Made by a program: the position numbers and the translations under genes
In this document: piece by piece, positions 53,831 through 62,436 of the stretch
Numbering within the stretch: the first letter of the stretch is position 1
Layout of the letters: each line of letters begins with the position of its first letter
The notes under the pieces: generated by a model
What the model was told of the DNA's origin: nothing
Seen by the model: only the letters and a program-made list of their open reading frames with translations
Database searches by the model: none
Assembly: GCF_026020075.1 (NCBI RefSeq)
Contig: NZ_CP102773.1
Span: forward strand, 248,001-312,000
Length of the DNA stretch: 64,000 nucleotides
Direction of reading: 5' to 3'
From: Bosea sp. NBC_00550
GTDB lineage: Bacteria; Pseudomonadota; Alphaproteobacteria; Rhizobiales; Beijerinckiaceae

Positions 53831-55018
53831 TTACGGGGCCGGGTAGGTGATCTTGGCGGCGGCCTTCTCGGCCGGCCAGACGACCTCCTGCCCGCCATCC
53901 GGCTTGTACTGCACGGCTATCATGCTCTTGTCGGTGATGAGCTGATGCTTGCCGCCCATCTCGGAGGCGGTATAGGCGACCTTGCCGTAGGGCGTGTCGA
54001 AGGTCATCGAGCCGAGATTGGCCAGGATTTTCGCCCGGTCCCAGGAGCCTGCCGCCTTGGCCGCGTCGCGCAGCGTCTGCATCGCGACATAGCCCTGGAC
54101 CGCGCTCGACACGACCTCCCCGCCGCGCTTGGCCTCGGCCTTCTTCACCCATTCCGCCAGGCCGGGAGTGGTCTGCTTGGCCGACCAAAGATCGATGACA
54201 ACGACGTTGTCGCCGGCCGTGCCGAGATCGGAGCGCTTCTCACCCGCGCCCTGCGTGACGAGGAGCTTGGGCTTGACGCCGAGCTGCGCGGCCTGGCGCG
54301 CGATCTGGATGTTGTCACCGGAATAGCCGATCAGGAAGAGCACATCGGGGTTGAGCCCCTTGGCGCGGTTCAGGATCGGCGAGAAATCCGGCGTGCCCGC
54401 CCGGAACGGCTCGTTCATCACGACGTCGAGCCCGGCCTCCTTGGCGTATTGCTGCGTGAACTTTGCACCGTCGGTGCCGTAGAGCTTGTCCTCATAGGCG
54501 ATGGCCAGGGTCTTCACGCCGGGGATGCTCTTGAAGAAGTTCACCGCCGCCTTCTGGCGGTGATAGTCCCAGATATAGACGTGATAGTACCAGTCGTACT
54601 TGCCGAAGCCCTCCTCCAGGCGAACCGAGGAGGAGCCCGGATGGACGAAGATCGGCTCGTAGCGCTGCAGCGCGTTGAGCAGCGCGAAGTCCGATGTGCT
54701 GCCGAAGCCGCCCACGAAAGCATCGACCTTGTCCTGCGTCGCGAGCTTCGCGGCGATGGTGGCCGACGTGTTGGCCTCGCCCTTCGTGTCCTCGACGACG
54801 AGCTCGATCTTGCGCCCGAACAGGCCGCCGGCCTCGTTGATCTCATTCGTGGCGTACTGGATGCCCCAGAGGATCTGCGTTCCACCGCCGGCCAGCGCGC
54901 CGGTCAGCGGCAGTGGCACGCCGATCTTGATCGGCTGCTGTGCGGACGCCGCCGTCGTGGCGAGCGCTGCCCCGGCGAGCACGGCCCCGGCCGCAAGATG
55001 TCTAAGCCTGCTCCACAT
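53831..55018 (-). CDS. branched-chain-amino-acid-type ABC substrate-binding protein (LivJ-like)
   Basis: This is a 395-residue periplasmic binding protein with signal peptide (1-26, ending A-S-A-Q). The family-6 pattern is clear: IKIGVPLPLTGALAGGGTQI, GRKIELVVEDTKGEANTSAT, a bilobed body with FVGGFGSTSDFALLNALQRY and IGYSGDNIQIARQAAQLG. It belongs to the Liv-type importer encoded just upstream (55080-58361). Such binding proteins often take carboxylates, aromatic acids or amides instead of amino acids, which suits the acid-activating neighbours. Confidence 0.93.
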   Translation of the reverse strand: MWSRLRHLAAGAVLAGAALATTAASAQQPIKIGVPLPLTGALAGGGTQILWGIQYATNEINEAGGLFGRKIELVVEDTKGEANTSATIAAKLATQDKVDAFVGGFGSTSDFALLNALQRYEPIFVHPGSSSVRLEEGFGKYDWYYHVYIWDYHRQKAAVNFFKSIPGVKTLAIAYEDKLYGTDGAKFTQQYAKEAGLDVVMNEPFRAGTPDFSPILNRAKGLNPDVLFLIGYSGDNIQIARQAAQLGVKPKLLVTQGAGEKRSDLGTAGDNVVVIDLWSAKQTTPGLAEWVKKAEAKRGGEVVSSAVQGYVAMQTLRDAAKAAGSWDRAKILANLGSMTFDTPYGKVAYTASEMGGKHQLITDKSMIAVQYKPDGGQEVVWPAEKAAAKITYPAP

Positions 55019-55079
55019 CCTCTTATCCCTCCGTGAATGGCCTGCTCGTGACGGCAGGCATTGGCCTGGATTCCCCGGT

Positions 55080-55802
55080 TCACAATCCGAGGTAGGCGAT
55101 CCTGAGTTTCTCGTTGCCGGCGACCTCCTGCATGGTGCCCGTCAGCGCGACATGCCCCTCATCGAGCACGAGGCAGGTATCGGCGACACTTATTGCCGCG
55201 GCGAAGTTCTGTTCGGCCATCACGATAGCGCAGCGGCTCGCCGCCTTGATCCGTCCCAGTGCCTCGAACAGCTCCTCGACCAGCTTCGGCGCCAGTCCGG
55301 CGGAGGGCTCGTCGAGCATCAGCACCCGTGGCTCGATCATCAGCGCGCGGCCGATAGCCAGCATCTGTCGCTGGCCCCCGCTCATCGAGCCGGCAAGCTG
55401 GCCGCTGCGCTGGCGCAGCACCGGAAACAACTCGAACACCACCTCGCATAGCCGTTGCCTTTCGGCATGGGCACTGCGAGGCGACAGCGCCTCGAAGGCA
55501 CCCCGCAGGTTCTCCTCGACGGTGGCATTGGCGAAGCACCGGGCTCCGTCCGGAACGAAGGCGATGCGGGAACGGGCGAGCTGCCAGGGCGACTGCCCCG
55601 ACAGGTCCTGCCCATCGAGCCGCAGATTGCGGCGCAGCGTATCGACGGTTCCGGCCAGCGCGCGCAGCGAGGTCGTCTTGCCGGCACCATTGGGCCCCAG
55701 CAGCACCAGCAGCTCGCCACCGGAAACATGAAGCGAGAGCTTCGGCACCACCGTGAGCTCGCCGTAAGCCGCCCGCTCGATCGTGGCTTCGAACCTGTTC
55801 AC
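55080..55802 (-). CDS. livF: Liv-type ABC transporter ATP-binding protein (LivF)
   Basis: This is the 240-residue second ATPase of a branched-chain-amino-acid-type importer. Walker A LLGPNGAGKTTSLRALAG (about 32-49), signature LAGSMSGGQRQMLAIGRAL (about 134-152), and Walker B VLMLDEPSAGL (about 158) are present. The ATG overlaps the stop of LivG (ATGA). It ends with the RIAYLGL tail typical of LivF. Confidence 0.94.
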   Translation of the reverse strand: MNRFEATIERAAYGELTVVPKLSLHVSGGELLVLLGPNGAGKTTSLRALAGTVDTLRRNLRLDGQDLSGQSPWQLARSRIAFVPDGARCFANATVEENLRGAFEALSPRSAHAERQRLCEVVFELFPVLRQRSGQLAGSMSGGQRQMLAIGRALMIEPRVLMLDEPSAGLAPKLVEELFEALGRIKAASRCAIVMAEQNFAAAISVADTCLVLDEGHVALTGTMQEVAGNEKLRIAYLGL

Positions 55803-56527
55803 AGCGAGAACCCCTTGCCGAGATAGGCCTCCCGCACGCTCTCGTCACGCAGCACCGTCTCCGGCGCTCCTTCGGCGAGCAGCCGGCCCTGATTCAGCAC
55901 GATGGCGTGGCCGCACAGGCGGGCGATGATCCGCATTACATGCTCGATCACCACCACCGTGACACCGGATGCGTGGATCTCCCGGACGAGGCTGATGACC
56001 TGGTCGGTGTCCTCCAGGCTGAGCCCGGCCATCGCCTCGTCGAGCAGCAGCACCGAGGGGCGACAGGCCAGCGCCCGCGCAATCTCGAGCCGCCGCAGAT
56101 CCGAGACGGAGAGCTGGCCGCAGCGCGTCGTCACCGCCGGCCGCAGCCCGCAATAGCGGGCGAGCTCGGAGACATCGCTCGCTCCGCCCGGCAGCGGCCG
56201 AGGCGAACTCACATAGAGCAGCGGAACCGCGATCACCTCCTCGATCGTCAATTCCTTCGGCACGCGCGGAACCTGGTAGGTCCGCGCCAGGCCGCGATGG
56301 ACGATCCGGTCGGGCCGCAGGCCGGTGATGGATTCGCCCCCGAGCGCGACGCGCCCGCTGCGCGGCGGAATCTGGCCCGAGACCATGTTGACGAAGGTGC
56401 TCTTGCCCGATCCGTTCGGCCCGATCAGCGCCGTGATCGCTCCGGCCGGGATGGCGAGCGTCACGTCGTCGATGGCCTTCAGGCCACCGAAAGCGACGGT
56501 GCAGCCCTCGATGCGGAGCGCGGTCAC
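55799..56527 (-). CDS. livG: Liv-type ABC transporter ATP-binding protein (LivG)
   Basis: This is a 242-residue ATPase. The GTG at 56527 overlaps the stop of the LivM gene and gives MTALRIEGCTVAFGGLKAID, the usual LivG start; the open frame beyond is antisense shadow. Walker A is LIGPNGSGKSTFVNMVSG (about 35-52). The signature region reads LSVSDLRRLEIARAL, with SVSDLRR in place of the usual SxGxxR, a departure from the canonical LSGGQ-type motif. Walker B is VLLLDEAMAGL (about 155). It ends EAYLGKGF, typical of the subfamily. Confidence 0.92.
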   Translation of the reverse strand: MTALRIEGCTVAFGGLKAIDDVTLAIPAGAITALIGPNGSGKSTFVNMVSGQIPPRSGRVALGGESITGLRPDRIVHRGLARTYQVPRVPKELTIEEVIAVPLLYVSSPRPLPGGASDVSELARYCGLRPAVTTRCGQLSVSDLRRLEIARALACRPSVLLLDEAMAGLSLEDTDQVISLVREIHASGVTVVVIEHVMRIIARLCGHAIVLNQGRLLAEGAPETVLRDESVREAYLGKGFSL

Positions 56528-57486
56528 GATGCGAGCCTCGGTTTGGCCTGGGGCTCTCCAGGCTGCGGCCAGCGGCGGCGCAGGCGGTTGCGGAAGAAGC
56601 CGACGAGCCCCTCCGGCATGCCGACGATGAACAGGATGATCACGGCGCCGTAGACGACCTGATAGCCGACGCCGCCGACGAAATGGCGCGCGACCTCCTC
56701 GAGCAGGCGCAGCACGACCGCGCCCACTACCGGGCCCAGCGTCGTGTCCATGCCGCCGAGGATCGTCACCGCCAGCGGCAGTACGTTCCAGTTCGTCGTG
56801 AAGACGTCCTCGGGGATCACATAGCCGTAGAGCCCGCAATAGCAGGCGCCTGCTAGCCCCGCGACCATGCCCGAGACGGCGAAGGCGAGCACCTTCAGCC
56901 GCGTCACCGGCACGCCGGACGCCGCAGCGAGATCGGGATTGTTGCGGATCATGAAGAAAGCCGGGCGGAAGCGGCGGCCGAGGAAGACATCGCTGACCAC
57001 GGCCGCCGCAACGAGGCAGCCCGTGATGAAGGCGAGCTGCAGCGGAGGCGAACCGCCCGCGATGACCGGCGGCATGATCCCGGTCGAGCCGCCGGTGATG
57101 CCCGGCGTGACGAGGATGACGACATGGATCGACAGGCTGAAGGACAGGGTCGCGATGGTGAAGTAGAGCCGGCGCAGCCGCAGCGTCACCGAACCGAGCA
57201 GCACGGCCACCAGCCCGCAGACCAGGATGCCAGCGATCCAGCCGAGCACCATGCCGAACAGGGGCGTCAGCAGGGCAGAGCCGTAGCCGCCGATGCCGAA
57301 GAACGCAGCATGCCCGAGCGAGACCTGTCCCGTCCGCGAGAGGATGTCCCAGGCCAGGGCCAGGATGGCCGAGATCGCCGTCCCGATCGCGACTTGGATC
57401 AGGAAGGGACGGTCCGTGGCCGCGATCAGCAGCAGCGGCGCGGCGATCGCGACATAGAGGCCGAGACGGGGAAGGAGGCCGCTCAT
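56524..57486 (-). CDS. livM: Liv-type ABC transporter permease (LivM)
   Basis: This 320-residue inner-membrane permease has about nine hydrophobic segments. LAWDILSRTGQVSLGHAAFF and GIGGYGSALL (about 44-73) are the classic LivM signature, and RIRNNPDLAAASGVPVTRLK-type loop (starting FMIRNNPDL) contacts the ATPases. Its ATG overlaps the LivH stop. It is coupled to LivG through a GTGA overlap. Confidence 0.93.
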   Translation of the reverse strand: MSGLLPRLGLYVAIAAPLLLIAATDRPFLIQVAIGTAISAILALAWDILSRTGQVSLGHAAFFGIGGYGSALLTPLFGMVLGWIAGILVCGLVAVLLGSVTLRLRRLYFTIATLSFSLSIHVVILVTPGITGGSTGIMPPVIAGGSPPLQLAFITGCLVAAAVVSDVFLGRRFRPAFFMIRNNPDLAAASGVPVTRLKVLAFAVSGMVAGLAGACYCGLYGYVIPEDVFTTNWNVLPLAVTILGGMDTTLGPVVGAVVLRLLEEVARHFVGGVGYQVVYGAVIILFIVGMPEGLVGFFRNRLRRRWPQPGEPQAKPRLAS

Positions 57487-58361
57487 GCCTGCACCTGCCG
57501 ACCGAAGAGCCCGCTCGGCCGCACCAGCAGGACGAGCAGCAGGATCAGGAAGGCGACGCCGAAGCCCCAGCTGCCGCCGCCGGGAACGAAGGTGCCGATC
57601 AGCCCCTCGACCAGCGCCAGGATCGCGGCGCCGACGAGCGCGCCGGGAATGTTGCCGAGACCGCCGAGCGCGATGATCGCGAAGGCACGGATGACGAGGT
57701 CGACGCCGACCGACGGCTGGACATAGAGCACGAGCGCGACCAGCCCGCCCGACAGGCCCGCGGCCGCGCCGCCGATCACGAAGGACAGCTCGAAGATGCG
57801 GTCGACATTGATGCCTGCATGCATGGCGAGCACGGGATCGTCGCTCGCGAATCGCATCTGCGTGCCGTAGCGGGTGTGGTTCTTGATGCCGAGCATCACG
57901 AGGAAGAGCAGAAGCCCGACCAGCGCGACGACGATGTTGTTGCCGGGCACGGTCACTCCCGCGAACTGCAGGCTCGGCAGCAGCGCCGGCGCCTGCATCA
58001 CGCGCGGATCGGGCGACCAGAGGATGATCGCGATATTGAGCAGCAGGATCGACAGGCCGAGCGTGGCCAGGAGCTGGTTGTGCTCGTCCTGCTTCAGCAC
58101 CCGCGCCAGGAACAGCCGGTAGACCAGGATCGAGAAAGCCCCGAGCGTCACGCCGGAAGCGAGCATGCCGAGCCAGGGCGAGACCCCGAAACGGGTATAG
58201 AGACCATAGGTCAGGAATGCGCCGAGCATGACGAATTCGCCATGGGCGAAGTTGATGATCCGCGTCACGCCGACCGTCAGCGTCAGCCCCGCCGCCACCG
58301 CGGCATAGAGGCCGGCGATGCTCAACGACAGGAGCACGGCCTGTATGATCGAGGCCGTCAT
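57483..58361 (-). CDS. livH: Liv-type ABC transporter permease (LivH)
   Basis: This 292-residue permease partners LivM. The LivH signature GLTLTVGVTRIINFAHGEFV (about 25-44) is present, and the cytoplasmic loop carries MHAGINVDRIFELSFVIGGA. It lies 27 bases after the CoA-ligase stop and starts the transporter part of the unit. The complete LivH-M-G-F-J set is present, so the importer should be functional. Confidence 0.93.
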   Translation of the reverse strand: MTASIIQAVLLSLSIAGLYAAVAAGLTLTVGVTRIINFAHGEFVMLGAFLTYGLYTRFGVSPWLGMLASGVTLGAFSILVYRLFLARVLKQDEHNQLLATLGLSILLLNIAIILWSPDPRVMQAPALLPSLQFAGVTVPGNNIVVALVGLLLFLVMLGIKNHTRYGTQMRFASDDPVLAMHAGINVDRIFELSFVIGGAAAGLSGGLVALVLYVQPSVGVDLVIRAFAIIALGGLGNIPGALVGAAILALVEGLIGTFVPGGGSWGFGVAFLILLLVLLVRPSGLFGRQVQA

Positions 58362-58388
58362 GGCGCCGGACCTGCGAGCCGTCGGGTC

Positions 58389-59723
58389 TCAGTCATCGAG
58401 CGCCTCCGCCGATGCCTCGGAGAAGTCGAGCAGCCTGGACTTGTATTCGCTGCGCGGCAGCGTGCCCGGCGGCACGAGATGGATCGCCGTGGTCACCACC
58501 AGCGTCGCGCGGATGTCGGCTTCGATCCGCTCGCGCAGGCCATCCGGGGTCGCGCCCGCCTCGGCAAGCTCCACCACGACCTTCAGCGGCGGGGCCTGCT
58601 TCACCCCCTTCGCCGTGGGCCGGACCGAGACCACCCCGGTCACGGCCGGCGCGAAACGGTTGACGATCTCGCGGATCGCCGAAGGGAAGACGTTGACGCC
58701 GCGCACGATCAGCATGTCGTCGGTACGACCGATGCAGCGCACCCGCGGCGCCGTGCGCCCGCAACTGCAGGGGCTCGTCCAGACCACGACATGGTCGCGG
58801 CTACGGAAGCGCAGGAGCGGCGCACCACGGTGCTTTAGATGGGTGTAGACCAGCTCGCCCTTCGCGCCGTCCTCGACGGGGACCTGCTTGCCGGTATCGG
58901 GGTCGATGAGCTCGAAATGAACGAAGCCGCGACCGGAGAAGTGCATCCCGTGCTGCTCCTCGCACTCGCCCCACAGCGAGACTGAGATGTCGCCGATGCC
59001 CATCGCCTCGGTGACCTTGGCGTTCCAGGCCTCCTCGAGCTTCTCGCGCATAGCCGGCTCACCACCGCCTGGCTCGCCCGCCACCATGATGCGTTTGATG
59101 CTGCTGTTGCGCAGATCGAGGCCGCGCGCCTCGCCGATCTCTGCGAGATGCAGCGCATAAGAAGGCGTGCAGGCCAGGATCTGCGGCTTCAGCAGCTTCA
59201 CCGCGGCGAGCAGCCGCTCCGTATTCCCGGTGCCGACGGGGATATGGCAGAGCCCAAGCCGCGGGAAGGCGTCGAGTGCCGCCCCGGCGACGAAGGGGCC
59301 GGCATTGTAGGTTGAGACGATGCGCTCGCCCTTGCCGAGCCCGCTGGCGCCATAGCTGCGCGCCGAGGTCCGGATCCAGTTGTCGAGGTCGCCCGCGGTC
59401 AGCGGGATGTAGCTGGGCAGGCCGGTCGTGCCGCTCGTCGAGAAGATGCGAACCACGTCTTCGAGCGGGGCCGCGAGATGCGTTCCGATCGGGTCCGCCT
59501 CGCTGCGGCTCTGGCGCAGCTCGTCCTTCTCCGTCAGCGGCAGGGCGCCGATCTCGTTGAGGCCGCCCATGGCCTCGGGCGAGGCGAAGCCGCTCGCCTG
59601 CAGCTTCTCGCGGAAGAAGCGCGAGCGGCCGTAGAGATAGCGGAGCTGCTCGCGATAGAGCGTGTCGTCCTTCGCGCGCTGCTCGGGCCAGGGCAAGGTT
59701 TCGATATCGGGTTCCTGCAGCAT
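58389..59723 (-). CDS. adenylate-forming CoA ligase (phenylacetate-CoA ligase family)
   Basis: This 444-residue AMP-binding enzyme resembles PaaK-type acyl-CoA ligases. The ATG at 59723 gives MLQEPDIETLPWPEQRAKDD, and the longer frame up to 59777 would overlap the upstream gene's coding end. The ATP motif reads FSTSGTTGLPSYIPLT (about 94-109). VTEAMGIGDISVSLWGECEE (about 236-255), LLRFRSRDHV, and the hinge/Asp region CIGRTDDMLIVRGVNVFPSA (about 349-368) follow. It activates a carboxylic acid to its CoA ester. Its neighbours (a citryl-CoA-lyase-like gene and Liv importer) suggest a citrate-like or branched acid, not necessarily an aromatic one. Confidence 0.92.
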   Translation of the reverse strand: MLQEPDIETLPWPEQRAKDDTLYREQLRYLYGRSRFFREKLQASGFASPEAMGGLNEIGALPLTEKDELRQSRSEADPIGTHLAAPLEDVVRIFSTSGTTGLPSYIPLTAGDLDNWIRTSARSYGASGLGKGERIVSTYNAGPFVAGAALDAFPRLGLCHIPVGTGNTERLLAAVKLLKPQILACTPSYALHLAEIGEARGLDLRNSSIKRIMVAGEPGGGEPAMREKLEEAWNAKVTEAMGIGDISVSLWGECEEQHGMHFSGRGFVHFELIDPDTGKQVPVEDGAKGELVYTHLKHRGAPLLRFRSRDHVVVWTSPCSCGRTAPRVRCIGRTDDMLIVRGVNVFPSAIREIVNRFAPAVTGVVSVRPTAKGVKQAPPLKVVVELAEAGATPDGLRERIEADIRATLVVTTAIHLVPPGTLPRSEYKSRLLDFSEASAEALDD

Positions 59724-59739
59724 CTGCCCGGTCCTCAGC

Positions 59740-60522
59740 TCAGTTCGCGGGGTCGTAGGTGACGGCTTCCTCGGCATGGTGTGCGAGGAGGAAGCCGATC
59801 GGGCGCCGCTGTTCCTCGGCCAGATGCCCGAGGATGCCCGCGGTGCGGGCCAGGATCGGCACGGCCTTGATCATGCTGTGCGGGAAATCGAGGTCCATCA
59901 GCACGGCCGCGATCGGGCCGGAGACGTTGAGCGGCATCGGGCGTCCCCAGGCGGTGGCGACCGCGCCGCGCATCCGCTTCAACAGGTCGAGATGGCGGCC
60001 GGCGATGCCGCGCTCCTCGACAAGGTCGAAGATACGCTCGGTGCGCGGATCGACAGGGTGATGGATCGGATGGCCGAAGCCCGGCATCTTGCCGCCGGCG
60101 CGCCGCGTGCTCGAAGCGATGTCGTTGACGACGGCGTCGGGGTCCTCGCCGGCATCGACCCGCGCCGCCGCCTCGGCCAGGACCTTGGCGCAGAGCTCCG
60201 CCGTGCCCAGAACGACCGTGCCGCAGCCGAGGATGCCAGCCGCGACCGCGCCCTGCAGGCTGTCCGGCGCCGCGGCCAGCGTCATCCGCGCCGCCTGAGC
60301 GGTCGGCGTGAGACCATGCTCCGCTATGGCGACGAGCAGCAGGTCGAGGAAATAGCGCTGCTGATCGGATGGCTTCTGGCCCGTGACGAGGAAGAAGAAG
60401 AAATCGGTGAAGCCGTAATGGCCCATGATCTCGCTGGTGAAATCCTTGCCGCGGATCTCGATGCGATGCGGTTCCGACATGCAGATGCCGGTAACCGCTG
60501 GACCTGCCTTGCCAATCAACAT
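59740..60522 (-). CDS. citryl-CoA-lyase-like protein (citrate synthase fold)
   Basis: This is a short (260-residue) member of the citrate synthase superfamily, in the range of citryl-CoA lyase-type proteins. KMPGFGHPIHHPVDPRTERI (about 153-172) corresponds to the second active-site His and CoA-binding region, and VLMDLDFPHSM (about 213-223) to the catalytic Asp region. At the first-His region the sequence reads GCGTVVLGTAEL instead of the HGGA of citrate synthases. It is the first gene of the unit, 16 bases before the ligase start. A lyase cleaving a CoA ester made by the ligase is the natural reading. Confidence 0.85.
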   Translation of the reverse strand: MLIGKAGPAVTGICMSEPHRIEIRGKDFTSEIMGHYGFTDFFFFLVTGQKPSDQQRYFLDLLLVAIAEHGLTPTAQAARMTLAAAPDSLQGAVAAGILGCGTVVLGTAELCAKVLAEAAARVDAGEDPDAVVNDIASSTRRAGGKMPGFGHPIHHPVDPRTERIFDLVEERGIAGRHLDLLKRMRGAVATAWGRPMPLNVSGPIAAVLMDLDFPHSMIKAVPILARTAGILGHLAEEQRRPIGFLLAHHAEEAVTYDPAN

Positions 60523-60642
60523 GTCACCTCTCCTGATGCCGGGCGCGCGAAGAGAGTCGGCTCGGCAGAGCCGAGCACTGGCGTCCGGGCTGGACTTGGG
60601 CGTTTCCTCTTCGCCGTGTTCGGTGTATTTTGTCTTCTAAGT

Positions 60643-60678
60643 TTGTAGGACAATATTGCAGGTCGAAATGTTGTCAAC
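60643..60678. promoter_or_regulatory. operator candidate upstream of the GntR gene, site E
   Basis: TTGTAGGACAATATTG (60643-60658) and GTCGAAATGTTGTCAACC (60662-60679) flank each other in the gap between the lyase unit and the regulator. The second resembles site B (GTTGAAAATCTTGTCAAC). The lyase unit (minus) and the regulator (plus) diverge here, so both could be controlled. Confidence 0.45.
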
Positions 60679-60706
60679 CGTGTTGGAGGCTGGTAGGTCC
60701 ATCACT

Positions 60707-61423
60707 ATGGCGACACTCGAGGATCACCTGCCCGACGCTTCATCAGGCCCCGAGGTCCTCGACGGCCCGGAGCGTGGGGGCACTGTCGAATACATCCTCG
60801 AGCACCTGCGGAGCGGCGTCCTTCAGGGCCGCTACGCTCCCGGGCAACGGCTCATCGAGGCAGACCTGACTCAGGAGCTTCGCGTCAGCCGGGGCCCGCT
60901 ACGCGAGGCATTTCGGCGCTTGTCGGCAGAAGGCCTTCTTGAGATCGTTCCGCACCGCGGAGCGATGGTACGCCGCCTCACCCTGAAGGAGATGAAGGAG
61001 CTCTTTCAGATCCGACTTGGACTTGAGATGCTCGCAGCGAGGCTGGCCTCTGAGGCCATGGCACATCCCGCGACCAGGTCGCGTTTCGAGCAGGATATAG
61101 AGCCGATCTGGGATGAACGCGCCCGCGCCGCAGGGCCTGACTACATCGAAGAAAACCACCGGTTCCACGATGCCGTGGTCGCAGCTAGCGGGAACGAGCA
61201 GCTGCTCAGGCTGACCAAGCAGTTGCGGCTACCCGCGCTCATGTACCAACTGACGGGCACGCTGACGGTCGAAAACATCGCCGCTTCCCTCGCCGAGCAC
61301 CGCGAGATCGCCCGCGCGATCCTGGCCGGCGATGCTGCTTTGGCGGAACAGCATGTCAGGGATCACCTGCAGCGTGCGATCCGGGTGGCCGAGGCCATGC
61401 CCCAACGCGTGTTTGCCCGATAG
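60707..61423 (+). CDS. GntR-family transcriptional regulator (FCD subfamily)
   Basis: This regulator has 238 residues from ATG 60707; the frame is open to 60656, but upstream starts would run through operator-like sequence, so I prefer 60707. The winged helix spans about 28-95 (VEYILEHLRSGVLQGRYAPG, LRVSRGPLREAFRRLSAEGL, VPHRGAMVRRLTLKEM), followed by an FCD domain with helices RFHDAVVAASGNEQLLRL and HVRDHLQRAI. It is divergent from the lyase/ligase/Liv unit and probably controls it. Confidence 0.92.
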   Translation: MATLEDHLPDASSGPEVLDGPERGGTVEYILEHLRSGVLQGRYAPGQRLIEADLTQELRVSRGPLREAFRRLSAEGLLEIVPHRGAMVRRLTLKEMKELFQIRLGLEMLAARLASEAMAHPATRSRFEQDIEPIWDERARAAGPDYIEENHRFHDAVVAASGNEQLLRLTKQLRLPALMYQLTGTLTVENIAASLAEHREIARAILAGDAALAEQHVRDHLQRAIRVAEAMPQRVFAR

Positions 61424-62076
61424 AAAGTCCAAAGCGAGATTGACCGCGCTTCGGTCTCTAGACCTAGCGTTGGCAGGCGGAGGCGCCGTCTTTGCCCGGC
61501 CTGAAACGAATTCATCGTGCCGGTGCACGCGCCGCGGAGCTTTCGGGAAAATTGTCATCAAGAGCGGCCAATGGACACCAATGTCGCTGTTCTAAGGTAT
61601 GGTACGTAGCGCCAAAAGGAGACTCTGGTAAGCCGCCCAAAACCGGACTTTGATGGACGCGGTCAACATCGTCGAGGAGTCGATCCTGTTCCTGGCAGCG
61701 AGTCCCGACATACGCGTCATGCTGGCCGACATCGAGATGCCGGGCTCCATCAACGTCATCAAGCTCGCCTTCGCCGTCCGGGACCGCTGGCTACCCATAT
61801 TGGTCATCGTGATGGCTGGTCGGATCGACCCGGGGCCGGCCCTGTCAGGGTGGACGTCGATTGAAGCGATCCAGGCGTTCGCCGGCGAGGAACAGTGCCC
61901 GCTACTATCCCGAGGACGATCGATACCTGCTGGAGAAGCCCGAGGGCGTCGAGCATTCCGAGGTCGTCACCGACGACTGCTGCATGGCTGACACGGCATT
62001 AGCGATTTGCTTGCACCTCTATGCAACCATTCCATTCCCCGTCAGTTAGATCGAGTTAAACCCTCGAAAGCCCCCA
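61424..62076 (+). pseudogene. about 650-base stretch with a decayed receiver-domain copy (61653-61835)
   Basis: From ATG 61653 the frame reads DAVNIVEESILFLAASPDIR, LADIEMPGSINVIKLAFAV and LPILVIVMAGRIDPG. This is the middle of a CheY-like receiver resembling the intact copy at 62077 (DIRAVFSDIEMPGG). The N-terminal VEDE region is missing and the C-terminal Lys region is in no continuous frame. The remaining sequence on both sides shows no recognisable gene. Confidence 0.6.
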
Positions 62077-62436
62077 ATGACGAAAATTGTCGTTCTAGTC
62101 GTCGAGGATGAGCCCATCATCAGAATGAATGCCGTCGCGATGATCGAGGACGCCGGCTACGACGTCATTGAGGCGGCCGACGCCGACGAGGCCATCGGTC
62201 TCCTTGAGACACGTCCGGATATCCGCGCAGTGTTCTCCGACATCGAGATGCCCGGCGGCTCCATGGATGGCCTGAAACTGATCCATGCGGTTCGCAAGCG
62301 CTGGCCGCCCGTGATCCTGATCCTGGCATCCGGCCGCGTATCGCCGCTGGTGGCCGACATGCCCTCGGAGACCGTCTTCCTCAGGAAGCCTTACGTCGAG
62401 GACGACCTGCTCAAGGCGCTTCCGATCGCGGCCTAG
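62077..62436 (+). CDS. single-domain response regulator (CheY-like)
   Basis: This 119-residue stand-alone receiver has acidic pair VVEDEP (about 9-13), phosphoacceptor Asp 55 in AVFSDIEMPGG, a Ser in LASGRVSP (about 89) and Lys in FLRKPY (about 105). It has no output domain. It overlaps the end of the HWE kinase gene on the opposite strand by four bases, and could be the kinase's partner. Two decayed relatives lie at 17085 and 61653. Confidence 0.93.
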   Translation: MTKIVVLVVEDEPIIRMNAVAMIEDAGYDVIEAADADEAIGLLETRPDIRAVFSDIEMPGGSMDGLKLIHAVRKRWPPVILILASGRVSPLVADMPSETVFLRKPYVEDDLLKALPIAA

